From Nesterenkonia sp. (GTDB lineage Bacteria > Actinomycetota > Actinomycetes > Actinomycetales > Micrococcaceae), in assembly GCF_029265375.1 (NCBI RefSeq), contig NZ_JAJUJJ010000011.1:25390-89389 (forward strand): a stretch of DNA of 64,000 nucleotides, given 5' to 3'. Positions 36,270 to 45,816 of the stretch are shown here, one piece after another (the first letter of the stretch is position 1; each line of letters starts with the position of its first letter). The notes under the pieces were generated by a model. It worked only from the letters and a program-made list of their open reading frames with translations, was not told the origin of the DNA and ran no database searches. A program made the translations under genes and the position numbers.

Positions 36270-38144
36270 CTACCCGGCCAAGCGCCCAAGAGCAGGAATT
36301 CGACGGGCCAGCGGCGCCATGAACTGGGAAAACTCAGGGACGTTGAGCAGCCGGAGCACGACGACGAACACTGCCGCCATCACCGCCCCCACCACTGCGC
36401 AGCTGAGCACAGCGGTGAGGATGCTGCTCCACGCGAACCCGTAGCTGTAGCCTCCCAGCAGCCACAGCACGCCCGCGCCGACGGCTCCGGCGGCCGCGGC
36501 CGCGAAGCCGGACCTGGTGTAGGCCGCCAGCACCGAGACGACGTCGAAGCTGCCCCAACGGCGCACCACCAGAACGTGACAGATCACATACTGCAGCAGG
36601 TGCAGGGCAGAGAAGATCCCCACCACCAGATAGGGAACGTGCTGATTATCGATCACCAGCGCCGCGCCGTAGGCGGTGGAGAGTCCCACCACGGCCGCAG
36701 TGGTGAACACGCCCATCGGGGTCTTCGCATCCTCTGCGGCGTAGAAGGCCCGCAGCAGGTAGAAGGCCGCCGAACGGAAAGGCATGCCCAGGGCCAGGAT
36801 CACCAGCAGCTGGCCGATGGCCGCCCCGGCAGCATGGGCATCCTCCCCGGCACCGCCGAAGATCCGGCCCAGCGGCCCGGAGAGCACCAGCACTGCGACC
36901 ATGCAGAACATCACCGGGATCGCGAAGATCCGCAGTCCCTCATTGATCAGCTCCCGGGCGCGGTGTGTCTGGCCCTCGTGCATCGAGTGCGACAGCTGGT
37001 TGAACAGCACAGTGGCGATGGAGAGCACGAACACCGAATGCGGCAGGATCGCGATCAGCTCAGCCACATTGGCCGCGTACTCGCCGGGCACGCCCGCGCC
37101 GCCGTCGTCCATCTGTTCGCGGGCCGCCGTCGCCCCGGAGATCAGCCGCAGGTACAGCAGATTCGCCACGTTGCCGATCAGCATGGTCACCAGAGTCCAG
37201 GCCGCCACCTGACCGGTGCGGCGCAGGCCCATGCCGCGGAGTCCGAACCTGGGGCGCAGCCTCAGGCCCAGGGCCTTCAGCGGCCACAGCAGCAGCGCCG
37301 CCTGGGCGATGATCCCCAGGGTGTGACCTCCGGCCAGCCAGACTGTCTGCACCGGGCTCCACTCGGCCAGTGGATCCCCGCCGGCCTGGTGGGCGCCGAA
37401 GGCGAAGATATAGGCCAGGATCACGGTGATGGCGATGACGTTGTTCAGCACCGGGGCCCACATGTACCAGCCGAACTTGGCATTGGCATTGAGGATCTGG
37501 CCCACCACCGCGTAGAGCCCGTAGAAGAAGATCTGCGGCAGGGTCCACAGCGCGAAGGAGGCGCCCAGCGTGAGCATCTCCGGGGTCCAGTCTCGGGTGA
37601 GCGCGGCGATGATGGGATACGCCGCCGCAGTGACCAGCACGGTGCCGGCGGCCAGGACCGTCACGGTCAGGGTCAGCAGCCGGGAGGTGTAGTCGGCTCC
37701 GCGGTCTGGCTGCTTCGCGGCCTTGATCAGCTGCGGGACCAGCACCACGTTGAACATCCCGCCGGCCAGCAGCAGATAAATGATGTTGGGGATGCTGTTG
37801 GCCTTTTCGAAGACGTCGGCCATCAGCGTGGTGGAGCCGATCGCCACGGCAAGCAGCGCGGTGCGCACGAAGCCCAGCACGCGGGAGACCATGGTGCCGG
37901 CAGCCATGATTGCGCTCGCGGCGGCCATGCCCTGCTTCGGCATATGCGCCGGAAGCTCGGAGGTGCTCTGCGCGGCCTGCGGGCCGGCCGGCTGCGACTC
38001 CGCAGGAGCTTGGGGATCCGGTGATCGCTGCTCAGGCGGCGTCGGTGCGGTCCGGCGGTCCGCGGAGCTGGTGGGGCTGGACTCGCCGGGGGAATGGGGG
38101 CGCCCCGCGTGCCGGGGACGGTACGGGGACGGTGTGGGGCTCAT
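36270..38144 (-). CDS. murJ: Lipid II flippase MurJ
   Basis: Peptidoglycan-precursor flippase of the MOP superfamily, 624 residues. A disordered Pro/Ser-rich N-terminus of about 70 residues precedes 14 or so transmembrane helices; conserved stretches are IMAAGTMVSRVLGFVRTAL, ADVFEKANSIPNIIYLLLAGGMFNVVLVPQL and YALRAFYAAED-like YLLRAFYAAEDAKTPM. There is no fused pseudokinase C-terminus, unlike mycobacteria. It is probably co-transcribed with the downstream pseudokinase-like gene and follows the NUDIX gene by 24 bases. Confidence 0.94.
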   Translation of the reverse strand: MSPTPSPYRPRHAGRPHSPGESSPTSSADRRTAPTPPEQRSPDPQAPAESQPAGPQAAQSTSELPAHMPKQGMAAASAIMAAGTMVSRVLGFVRTALLAVAIGSTTLMADVFEKANSIPNIIYLLLAGGMFNVVLVPQLIKAAKQPDRGADYTSRLLTLTVTVLAAGTVLVTAAAYPIIAALTRDWTPEMLTLGASFALWTLPQIFFYGLYAVVGQILNANAKFGWYMWAPVLNNVIAITVILAYIFAFGAHQAGGDPLAEWSPVQTVWLAGGHTLGIIAQAALLLWPLKALGLRLRPRFGLRGMGLRRTGQVAAWTLVTMLIGNVANLLYLRLISGATAAREQMDDGGAGVPGEYAANVAELIAILPHSVFVLSIATVLFNQLSHSMHEGQTHRARELINEGLRIFAIPVMFCMVAVLVLSGPLGRIFGGAGEDAHAAGAAIGQLLVILALGMPFRSAAFYLLRAFYAAEDAKTPMGVFTTAAVVGLSTAYGAALVIDNQHVPYLVVGIFSALHLLQYVICHVLVVRRWGSFDVVSVLAAYTRSGFAAAAAGAVGAGVLWLLGGYSYGFAWSSILTAVLSCAVVGAVMAAVFVVVLRLLNVPEFSQFMAPLARRIPALGRLAG

Positions 38145-38168
38145 CAGTGGAGGACTATAGACCAGGAG

Positions 38169-38714
38169 CTAGAGCGAGTCCTGGATGACCTGCCTGGCCG
38201 CCTGAACGATCCGCCGCTCATTGGGAAAGGACAGCACCCGGTCCAGATCGTCCAGGTTGACCCAGGCGACGTCGACCGCCTCATGGTCCGGGTCCTTCTC
38301 AATGGTCAGCTCCCCGCCGACGGCCTCGAGCAGGAAGTGATGGACGGTCTTGTGCACCCGGTGGCTGGGCACGGTGAACCAGTACTCGATGCTGCCCAGG
38401 GTGGTCAGGATGGACCCGGCGATCCCGGTCTCCTCCTCGACCTCCCGGACCGCGGCTTCCTCAAAGGATTCGCTGCCCTCCGGGTGGCCCTTCGGCAGGC
38501 ACCATTCGAGCCGCCCGCCCCGGTTGTACCGGGCGATGATGGCCACATCGAACCCACGTGCGGCCGGGCTGATGACCACTCCGCCGGCGCTGACCTCCTC
38601 CACTGTGCGCAGATGCCCATTGGCTCGCCCCGGAGCGGAGCCGGACGCGCGCCGCGCACCCCGTGACACTGTCAGGGGGGTGGTGCGTTCACCTCCGGTT
38701 TCCGCATTGGTCAT
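38169..38714 (-). CDS. NUDIX hydrolase
   Basis: Pyrophosphohydrolase of 181 residues with an intact NUDIX box, GHPEGSESFEEAAVREVEEETGI (quoted in part: REVEEETG). The N-terminal 40 residues are polar. Substrate unknown; NUDIX genes next to murJ and pcnA are conserved in actinobacteria. I chose the ATG at 38714 rather than GTG 38720 because TAAAGT (38723-38728) stands exactly seven bases before it, consistent with a leaderless message. Divergent from pcnA. Confidence 0.88.
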   Translation of the reverse strand: MTNAETGGERTTPLTVSRGARRASGSAPGRANGHLRTVEEVSAGGVVISPAARGFDVAIIARYNRGGRLEWCLPKGHPEGSESFEEAAVREVEEETGIAGSILTTLGSIEYWFTVPSHRVHKTVHHFLLEAVGGELTIEKDPDHEAVDVAWVNLDDLDRVLSFPNERRIVQAARQVIQDSL

Positions 38715-38852
38715 AATCACTACTTTAACCGTCGCAGGAGGCCCCGGGACCCTCGCTCCCTCTCAGCCCAGCACGCCACGTGTGAACCCGGCCACGCACC
38801 TGGCTGCTGGCCGGGCTGCCAGCGGCTGAGCTGTGAAAGACTGAACAGCATC

Positions 38853-40277
38853 ATGGTTGAACTTCCCCACGGCTTTCCTGCCGGCGCCGCGCTGCCCGAC
38901 GTCGTCGTCGAACTCGGCGAGGTCTTCGCCCGCGCCGGCCATGATCTCTCCCTAGTGGGCGGTCCGGTGCGCGACCTGTTTCTGGGGCGCAGTTCGCCGG
39001 ACCTGGACTTCACCACCGACGCCACCCCGGATGAGATTCTGGCCGCTGTGGACGGCTGGGCCGATGCCCACTGGGACATCGGGCGGGACTTCGGCACTAT
39101 TGGGCTGCGCAAGGGCGGCACCACCCTGGAGGTCACTACCTACCGTGCTGAAGCCTATGATCCGGCGTCCCGGAAGCCGCAGGTGCGCTTCGGCCGCAGA
39201 CTGGAAGACGATCTGCTCCGCCGGGACTTCACGGTCAATGCGATGGCGCTGCGGCTGCCCAGCTTCGAGCTGGTGGACCCGCACGGGGGTGTCCGTGACC
39301 TCTATGCCAAGCAGCTTCGCACCCCGGCCACTCCGGAGGAGAGCTTCTCCGACGACCCGCTGCGGATGATGCGTGCCGCACGGTTCGCCGCGCAGTTGGG
39401 GCTGGATGTGGCAGACGAGGTGCAGCAGGCCATGGGCAGGATGGCCGCCCGCATTGAGATCGTCTCGGCCGAGCGGGTGCGCGAGGAGCTGGTGAAACTG
39501 ATCTGCGGAGCGTATCCGCGTGCTGGGGTGGACCTGCTGGTCTCCACCGGCGTGGCCGATAAGGTGCTTCCGGAGATCCCGGCGCTGAAGCTCACCGATG
39601 ACGAGCACCGCCGGCACAAGGACGTCTACCAGCATTCCCTGCAGGTCATGGAGCAGGCTGCGGAGCTGGAGACCGACCAGGACGGCCCGGTGCCGCGGCC
39701 GGACTTCATCCTCCGCTTCGCCGCGCTGATGCACGATGTGGGCAAGCCGAAGACCCGGCGCTTCGAACCCGGCGGCGGAGTCAGCTTCCGCCACCACGAT
39801 GTGGTCGGCGCGAAACTGACGCGCAAGCGGATGAAGGCGCTGAAGTTCGACAAGGAGACCACCCGGGCAGTCTGCCACCTGGTGGAGCTGCACATGCGGT
39901 TCTACGGCTACGGCGAGCAGGAGTGGACCGACTCCGCGGTGCGGCGCTACGTCACCGATGCCGGCGACCAGCTGGAGCGGCTGCACCGGCTGACCCGCTC
40001 CGACGTGACCACCCGCAATCGGAAGAAGGCGGCACGCCTGGCGCGGGCCTACGACGATCTGGAGCAGCGCATCGCGGAGCTGGCCCAGAAGGAGGAGCTG
40101 GCCAAGATCCGCCCCCACCTGGACGGCGAGCAGATCATGGAGATCCTGGACATCCCGCCGGGGCCGACGGTGGGCCGGGCGTACAAGTTTCTGCTGGAGC
40201 ACCGCATGGAGCACGGGCCGATCGATCACGACGACGCCGTGGCGCTGCTGAAGGACTGGGCCGCCGAGAACCTCTGA
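38853..40277 (+). CDS. pcnA: CCA tRNA nucleotidyltransferase
   Basis: Adds or repairs the 3' CCA of tRNAs, required here since neither tRNA gene encodes CCA. The 474 residues carry the class II signature SLVGGPVRDLFLGRSSPDLDFTTDA with catalytic Asp residues, the RRDFTVNAMAL motif, and a C-terminal HD domain (FAALMHDVGKPKTR). Starts MVELPHGFPAGAALP; no clear ribosome binding site. Divergent from the NUDIX gene. Confidence 0.93.
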   Translation: MVELPHGFPAGAALPDVVVELGEVFARAGHDLSLVGGPVRDLFLGRSSPDLDFTTDATPDEILAAVDGWADAHWDIGRDFGTIGLRKGGTTLEVTTYRAEAYDPASRKPQVRFGRRLEDDLLRRDFTVNAMALRLPSFELVDPHGGVRDLYAKQLRTPATPEESFSDDPLRMMRAARFAAQLGLDVADEVQQAMGRMAARIEIVSAERVREELVKLICGAYPRAGVDLLVSTGVADKVLPEIPALKLTDDEHRRHKDVYQHSLQVMEQAAELETDQDGPVPRPDFILRFAALMHDVGKPKTRRFEPGGGVSFRHHDVVGAKLTRKRMKALKFDKETTRAVCHLVELHMRFYGYGEQEWTDSAVRRYVTDAGDQLERLHRLTRSDVTTRNRKKAARLARAYDDLEQRIAELAQKEELAKIRPHLDGEQIMEILDIPPGPTVGRAYKFLLEHRMEHGPIDHDDAVALLKDWAAENL

Positions 40278-40382
40278 GCGCTGCGCGGGGCCGGGTGGTC
40301 CGCCACTTTACGGTTGGCGTCGCTGGTGGCGCGGCCGCGCCGCGCACCCGGGGGCGGATCAGACGGCCGGGTGCTGGCCCCT

Positions 40383-40423
40383 GCTTTTCAGAATCGGGCC
40401 GCGGCGGGGTCGAAATGAAAAGC
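40383..40423. repeat. Inverted repeat downstream of pcnA
   Basis: GCTTTTCA (40383-40390) and TGAAAAGC (40416-40423) are perfect 8-bp arms 25 bases apart in the gap between the convergent pcnA and GT87-like genes. It may be a weak terminator. The rest of the gap is GC-rich and shows nothing. Confidence 0.35.
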
Positions 40424-40504
40424 GAGGGACGTGATCGAGCAGGATGTGGCGGGCCGGGGACGGCGCGATGGCGGCCGGAGGCGGCGGCGCTGGGGCCGGG
40501 CTGC

Positions 40505-41899
40505 TCAGGCAGCCGCGTGGAGTCGACCGGCAGGGCCGCTGGATCGGACCACATCACGTTCGGGCCGGTAGATATCGGCAACCACCTGCGCGGCGATGTA
40601 GGCGGTGGAGAGCATATGACCGATGGCCGCCAGCGCGTAGAGCGTCGGGTCGAAGGTGTGCTGCGGCTCGGCATCGCCCACAATGCCGGCCAGATGCATC
40701 CACACCGCCCAGAAGTGCAGCAGCTGCACTGCGTGCCAGATCAGAATGTCCCGCACCCGCGGAGCCGCCAGCACCATCAGCGGAACCAGCCACACCATGA
40801 ACTGCGGCGAGTAGACCTTATTGCACACCACGAACGCCGCGACGATCAGGAACAGCAGCTGCACCATCCGGGGCCGCTCCGGTGCGGTGAGACCCACCGC
40901 CAGCACCCCGGCGCAGGCGGCGGCGAAAAGCCCCAAGCTGCCGGCCGAGACTGTGGCGGCATCCGGCCCGGATTCTCCCAGAACAGCCCAGACGTGCCAC
41001 AGGGAGGAATAGCCGGCCCCACGCTCAGCGGAGAAGAGGAAGAACCTCGCCCACGAGTCGAAGCTGACCAGCATCACCGGCAGATTCACCGCCGACCAGG
41101 TGGCCGAGGCAGCTCCCAGGGTCCGCAGGAACGCCCACCAGGACAGGCCGTGGGCCTCCCGCCGCAGCCAGCGCCGCGCCGCCAGGGTGAACAGCGCCCC
41201 GAGCATAAACAGCGGATAGAGCTTGAAGGAGACCCCGATGCCGATCATGACTCCGGTCAGCACCCACCAGCCCCGCAGCCAGAAGAGCACCGCCAGCGCC
41301 AGGGCGGCCGCCGGCCAGATGTCCCAATTGATGCCGATGCCGAAGATGATCGCCGGAGACACCGCCACCAGGACGGCGTCCCAGCCCCGGCGCCCGGCCG
41401 CCTGCATCGTGGCCAGCACCAGCACCACCCACGCCCCGGCGGCCAGCAGGAAGGACACGTCCCAGAACAGCAGGCCGGTGCGGTCGCCCCAGTACCCCAG
41501 CACGGTGCCGCCGAGCAGATCGTGCACACCGTGGGTGACCGTGGCGGTCAGGGATGCCAGCAGCATGGTCAGAGCCGGGTACTCAAAGGTGGAAAGGTCC
41601 TCACGGAACGGGGCCCATGCCGATTGGTCGAAGTCCCGGGTGCCCCACAGAGCAGCCACATCCGAATAGCAGCCCCAGTGGTAGACCGCCGTGCCGCCCC
41701 AGCCGTTGATCCTGCAGTACTGAGAGGCCAGCGCGGAGATCAGCACCGCCACCACGGTGAGCGCGGTGAGGACCTGTGCCATGGAGAGCCGGCCCCGCGG
41801 CATCGGACGCAGCCGGCGCCCAGCGGGTCCGCCGGCCCGGTCGGAGAGATACCCCACCAGCGGATCAGTGCGGGAGAGCGGTTCCACGGAACGGGTCAC
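40505..41899 (-). CDS. GT87-like polyprenyl-dependent glycosyltransferase (membrane)
   Basis: A 464-residue integral membrane protein with about 11 helices, in the style of GT87/DUF2029 mannosyl- or arabinosyltransferases that use polyprenyl-phosphate sugars. The loop after the first helix (GGTAVYHWGCYSDVAALWGTRDFDQ, with FEYPALTMLLA beyond it) and WDIWPAAALALAVLFW are typical. The likely role is cell-envelope glycan or lipoglycan synthesis. Homologues lie near rpsF-ssb in other actinobacteria (Rv0051 in M. tuberculosis); here it is divergent from ino1. Confidence 0.8.
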   Translation of the reverse strand: MTRSVEPLSRTDPLVGYLSDRAGGPAGRRLRPMPRGRLSMAQVLTALTVVAVLISALASQYCRINGWGGTAVYHWGCYSDVAALWGTRDFDQSAWAPFREDLSTFEYPALTMLLASLTATVTHGVHDLLGGTVLGYWGDRTGLLFWDVSFLLAAGAWVVLVLATMQAAGRRGWDAVLVAVSPAIIFGIGINWDIWPAAALALAVLFWLRGWWVLTGVMIGIGVSFKLYPLFMLGALFTLAARRWLRREAHGLSWWAFLRTLGAASATWSAVNLPVMLVSFDSWARFFLFSAERGAGYSSLWHVWAVLGESGPDAATVSAGSLGLFAAACAGVLAVGLTAPERPRMVQLLFLIVAAFVVCNKVYSPQFMVWLVPLMVLAAPRVRDILIWHAVQLLHFWAVWMHLAGIVGDAEPQHTFDPTLYALAAIGHMLSTAYIAAQVVADIYRPERDVVRSSGPAGRLHAAA

Positions 41900-42088
41900 C
41901 CTGCCACCCTACCGATCAGGGCCGGAAAGTCGCCGTCGTCGTCGTGATCCTCCCAGGTCGGCACCGTGGCCTGGATTTTTCGGGAATAATGTGTGCGGAA
42001 GTGAACGGCAGGTGAATACGTTGCACCGCACACTGCGCCCCCGCAGAAGGGGCGTAGTCTTCGGGTGTCGAATATGAAGGAGTCACTG

Positions 42089-43174
42089 TTGGCAGAGAAC
42101 CCCATCCGCGTCGGCATCGTCGGCGTCGGCAACTGCGCAGCGTCACTGGTGCAGGGCGTGGAGTACTACAAGGACGCTCCCGCAGAGCAGGACGTGCCCG
42201 GTCTGATGCATGTGCAGTTCGGCGACTACCACATCAGCGATGTGCAGTTCGTGGCCGCATTCGACGTCGACGAGCAGAAGGTCGGCACGGACCTGGCCGA
42301 AGCGATCGTGGCCAGCGAGAACAACACCATCAAGCTCGCCGAGGTGCCCACCACCGGCGTGACGGTCCAGCGCGGCCCCACCCTGGACGGTCTGGGCCGG
42401 TACTACACGGAGATGATCACCGAATCGGCTGCCGAGCCGGTGGACGTCGTCGCGGCTCTGCGCGAGGCGCAGGTGGATGTGCTGGTCTGCTATCTGCCGG
42501 TGGGCTCCGAGGAGGCCGCACGGTTCTACGCCCAGGCCGCGCTCGATGCCGGCTGCGCCTTCGTCAACGCGCTGCCGGTGTTCATCGCCGGCACCGAAGA
42601 GTGGGCGGAGAAGTTCACCCAGGCCGGACTGCCGATCGTCGGCGATGACATCAAATCTCAGGTGGGCGCCACGATCACCCACCGCGAGCTGGCCCACCTG
42701 TTCCAGGAGCGCGGCGTGCACCTGGACCGGACCTACCAGCTGAACGTCGGCGGGAACATGGACTTCAAGAACATGCTCGAGCGTGAGCGGCTGGAGTCGA
42801 AGAAGATCTCCAAGACCCAGGCGGTGACCTCCAACACCACCGCGAAGCTCGCCGACCGCGACGTGCACATCGGACCCAGCGACTACATTCAGTGGCTGGA
42901 CGACCGGAAGTGGGCCTTCATCCGGCTGGAGGGGCGCAACTTCGGCGACGCTCCGGTCTCCATCGAGCTGAAGCTGGAGGTGTGGGACTCTCCCAACTCC
43001 GCAGGAGTGATCATCGACGCGATCCGGGCTGCGAAGATCGGGCTGGACCGCGGCATCGGCGGCCCGCTGCTCTCGGCCTCCAGCTACTTCATGAAGTCCC
43101 CGCCGGAGCAGTACAACGACGACGTCGCCTACGAGAAGGTCGAGGCCTTCATCCGCGGAGAGATCGACCGCTGA
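42089..43174 (+). CDS. ino1: Inositol-3-phosphate synthase
   Basis: Converts glucose-6-phosphate to inositol-3-phosphate with NAD+, feeding phosphatidylinositol and mycothiol synthesis. The 361 residues begin with the NAD loop [55 protein letters not shown] and the [13 protein letters not shown] catalytic lysine region are conserved. I chose TTG 42089 (AENPIRVG follows) because AAGGAG is six bases upstream; an ATG five codons earlier overlaps that site. A PadR regulator and penicillin-binding protein gene often found beside it are absent. Confidence 0.94.
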   Translation: MAENPIRVGIVGVGNCAASLVQGVEYYKDAPAEQDVPGLMHVQFGDYHISDVQFVAAFDVDEQKVGTDLAEAIVASENNTIKLAEVPTTGVTVQRGPTLDGLGRYYTEMITESAAEPVDVVAALREAQVDVLVCYLPVGSEEAARFYAQAALDAGCAFVNALPVFIAGTEEWAEKFTQAGLPIVGDDIKSQVGATITHRELAHLFQERGVHLDRTYQLNVGGNMDFKNMLERERLESKKISKTQAVTSNTTAKLADRDVHIGPSDYIQWLDDRKWAFIRLEGRNFGDAPVSIELKLEVWDSPNSAGVIIDAIRAAKIGLDRGIGGPLLSASSYFMKSPPEQYNDDVAYEKVEAFIRGEIDR

Positions 43175-43418
43175 GATCCTGCTGACAGCGAGGGGTGCAC
43201 TGCTGCCTCGGCGGTGGCCGGTGGGTCGCGCTACCGGTGTGGCGTGCTGCCGCTGTGGCGGGAGTCTGACCGGTTGGGGGCAGCGCCGGGGCGCACTCCG
43301 CCGCCGGGGCGCACAGCCGCGGCAGCAGCGGCGCCCTGGCCAACGGATCGGGGAGGCATGCGCAGACCGTGGGAAACGATCAGCCCTACGGATGACGTTG
43401 CCGCATGCGCACCGGCCC

Positions 43419-43424
43419 TAGGCT
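43419..43424 (+). promoter_or_regulatory. -10 box of the DUF418 gene, leaderless spacing
   Basis: TAGGCT ends seven bases before the ATG at 43432, and no ribosome binding site is seen. The remaining 240 bases after ino1 are GC-rich and featureless. Confidence 0.45.
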
Positions 43425-43431
43425 GAGTTCC

Positions 43432-44733
43432 ATGCGACTGCGAGAGGTCGACGCACTGCGGGCCCTGGCGCTGCTGGGGATCCTCAGCGTCAACGTCTGG
43501 TACTTCGCACACCCGGAGAGCCTGGTCACCGGGATGCGCAGCGGTGCGGCAGAGACCTCGGCCGACCAGCTGGTCCGGTTCGCGACCACCCTCATCTTCG
43601 AGGGCAAGTCTTATGTGGTCTTCAGCTTCCTGTTCGGCCTGGCCTTCGTGCTCTCCTGGGGGTCTGCGGGCCTGAGCGGCGGCGCCGGTCGGCGGCCGCC
43701 CGTGGGCTGGCCGGGCGCCGGAGGCGACGGCGAACAGGAGAGACGGACCGCCCGCAGGCTCACCGCGCTGATCATCCTGGGGGTGCTGCACGGGATCCTG
43801 CTGTTCGCAGGAGACATCCTGCTGGCCTACGGACTCTTCGGCTTCGTGCTGCTGGGGCTGCGCAGAATCCGCACCCTCTGGGCGCTGATCATCGCAGCCG
43901 GCCTCTTCCTGCTCTGGTGCGGCGTCACCACCGGCATCGGTCTGCTCACCACCGCGCTGGAAGGCACTCCGATGTGGGACCAGTCCATGGTTCCCAGTGC
44001 GGACGCTGATGCGGAGCGGGCAGCCTACACCGCAGGAATCGGCTCCTACCTCTCATTCCAGCTGGGCGCCTACGGCACGGTGGCGGTGAGCATTCTGCTG
44101 GGCCAAGGCCCGATGGCGCTGGCCGCTTTCCTCATCGGGCTGGTAGTGGGACGCTCCCGGCTGCTGGAACGCATCCTGCGCGGGGAGGTCACCAGCGCGA
44201 AGCTGACTGCCTGGATGCTCCCCGCCCTGGCGTTGGGTCTGACGCTCAGTGCGACGGCGGCTGTGCTGCTGTGGGGCCCGCCGGGCAGCACCGCATCCCG
44301 CGCAGCCGCGTCGGAGCCGGCACTGGGCGCCGAACTCACCGCGACCGGTCTGGTGCTGCTGGCCGGACCGATCCAGGCCGCCGGATACATCATGGGGCTG
44401 ATGCTGCTGCTGCGCAGCCGTGCCGGGCGGCCGATCACCGCCGCTCTGGCGCCTGCCGGCCAGATGTCGCTGACCAACTACCTGACCCAGTCGCTGGTGC
44501 TGGCGCTGCTCTTCTCCGGACTGGGCCTGGGCCTGGCCGGTCAGCTGGCACCCACGGTGGTGGCCGCCGTCGTCGTGGTGGTGTGGGCCGGGCAGCTGCT
44601 GATCTCCCGGCTGTGGCTGAGCAGATTCCGCCGCGGTCCGGTGGAGATCCCGCTGCGCGCCTGGACCTACCGGACCAGCATGCGCGCTGCAGCGGCCGGG
44701 GCTGCCGCCGACGACGCCGGGCAGCGCCGCTGA
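43432..44733 (+). CDS. DUF418 domain-containing membrane protein
   Basis: A 433-residue protein with about 10 transmembrane helices. It starts MRLREVDALRALALLGILSVN, the DUF1624/DUF418 acyltransferase-like N-terminus, has FEGKSYVVFSFLFGLAF, and ends with the DUF418 part (GQMSLTNYLTQSLVLALLF and WLSRFRRGPVEIPLRAWTY). Function is unsettled; an envelope acyl-transfer role has been suggested from fold similarity. Start chosen nine codons inside the track ORF because of TAGGCT seven bases upstream. Confidence 0.88.
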   Translation: MRLREVDALRALALLGILSVNVWYFAHPESLVTGMRSGAAETSADQLVRFATTLIFEGKSYVVFSFLFGLAFVLSWGSAGLSGGAGRRPPVGWPGAGGDGEQERRTARRLTALIILGVLHGILLFAGDILLAYGLFGFVLLGLRRIRTLWALIIAAGLFLLWCGVTTGIGLLTTALEGTPMWDQSMVPSADADAERAAYTAGIGSYLSFQLGAYGTVAVSILLGQGPMALAAFLIGLVVGRSRLLERILRGEVTSAKLTAWMLPALALGLTLSATAAVLLWGPPGSTASRAAASEPALGAELTATGLVLLAGPIQAAGYIMGLMLLLRSRAGRPITAALAPAGQMSLTNYLTQSLVLALLFSGLGLGLAGQLAPTVVAAVVVVVWAGQLLISRLWLSRFRRGPVEIPLRAWTYRTSMRAAAAGAAADDAGQRR

Positions 44734-44868
44734 GGAATATCAGTCCGGGGGCGGATGTGGTCATCCCCCAGGCGGAGTAGATTCCTGCATGACTGATCCC
44801 GGCAGCGCTGCGGGACCGACACGGCGGCCCGACGGGCCGGCCAGCCACCGACGAGAAGTGAGAGCAGC

Positions 44869-45816
44869 ATGATCACAGCAGAGAACCTGCGGAAGCGCTA
44901 CGGTGCGAAGACCGCCGTGGACGGCATCAGCTTCCAGCTCAGCCCGGGCCAGGTCACCGGGTTCCTCGGTCCCAACGGCTCCGGAAAGTCCACCACCATG
45001 CGGCTGGCCGTAGGTCTGGACAGACCAACCTCCGGAAGCATCACGATCGGAGGGCGTCCCTACGCCCAGCACCGCGCACCGGTGCACAGCGTGGGGGCTG
45101 TGCTCGACGCCGGAGCCACCCACCCCGGCCGGACCGGCCGGCAGCACCTGCGGGTGCTGGCCGCCACCCACAGGATCAGCCGCGGCAGGGTGGAAGAGGT
45201 CATCGAGCTCACAGGACTGGAAGCCGCCGCCTCCAAGCGCATCCGCGGCTACTCCCTGGGCATGAATCAGCGGCTCGGCATCGCCGCGGCGCTGCTGGGC
45301 GACCCTGCGGTGCTGATCTTCGACGAGCCGGTCAACGGACTGGACCCCGAGGGGGTGCGGTGGGTGCGCCGGCTGGCGCGCCAGATGGCGGCAGAGGGCC
45401 GCACCGTCTTCGTCTCCTCCCACCTGATGAGCGAGATGGCCCAGACCGCCGACCACCTCATTGTGCTGGGCCGCGGCCGCATCATTGCCGATGCGCCGCT
45501 GCAGCAGCTGCTCAACGACGACGGCCACCGGGTGCTGGTCCGCACCGAACAGGCCGCCCAGCTGATGAACGCCCTCTCTGCCTCCGGGGTCACCATTCAG
45601 CACCGCGATGCGGAGTCCTTTGAGATCACCGGCGTGGACCCGCGCTCCATCGGCCGCCGCGCCCTGGAGGTCGGAGCCGTGATCCACGAGCTCACCCCGC
45701 TGCACAGCAGCCTGGAGGACCAATACATGAAGCTCACAGGCGAGCATGTGGAGTACCGCTCCGGCGCACTGCACACCGCTGAAGCCGCGCACCCCGTGGA
45801 GGAGACGCGCCCATGA
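44869..45816 (+). CDS. ABC transporter ATP-binding protein
   Basis: ATPase of 315 residues. Walker A GFLGPNGSGKSTTMRLAV, signature-like RIRGYSLGMNQRLGIAAAL, Walker B VLIFDEPVNGLDP and SSHLM (H-loop) are present. The C-terminal 85 residues are the accessory domain seen in exporters of the bacitracin/lantibiotic-immunity type. It overlaps the permease gene by four bases (ATGA) and is followed by a two-component system, an arrangement typical of self-regulated drug or peptide export modules. Confidence 0.92.
   Translation: MITAENLRKRYGAKTAVDGISFQLSPGQVTGFLGPNGSGKSTTMRLAVGLDRPTSGSITIGGRPYAQHRAPVHSVGAVLDAGATHPGRTGRQHLRVLAATHRISRGRVEEVIELTGLEAAASKRIRGYSLGMNQRLGIAAALLGDPAVLIFDEPVNGLDPEGVRWVRRLARQMAAEGRTVFVSSHLMSEMAQTADHLIVLGRGRIIADAPLQQLLNDDGHRVLVRTEQAAQLMNALSASGVTIQHRDAESFEITGVDPRSIGRRALEVGAVIHELTPLHSSLEDQYMKLTGEHVEYRSGALHTAEAAHPVEETRP

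Noticed and set aside
35712-38024. 770-residue plus-strand ORF antisense to murJ and the pseudokinase-like gene
   Set aside because: His/Gln/Gly-rich composition with no domain; it is the antisense shadow of two well-supported genes.
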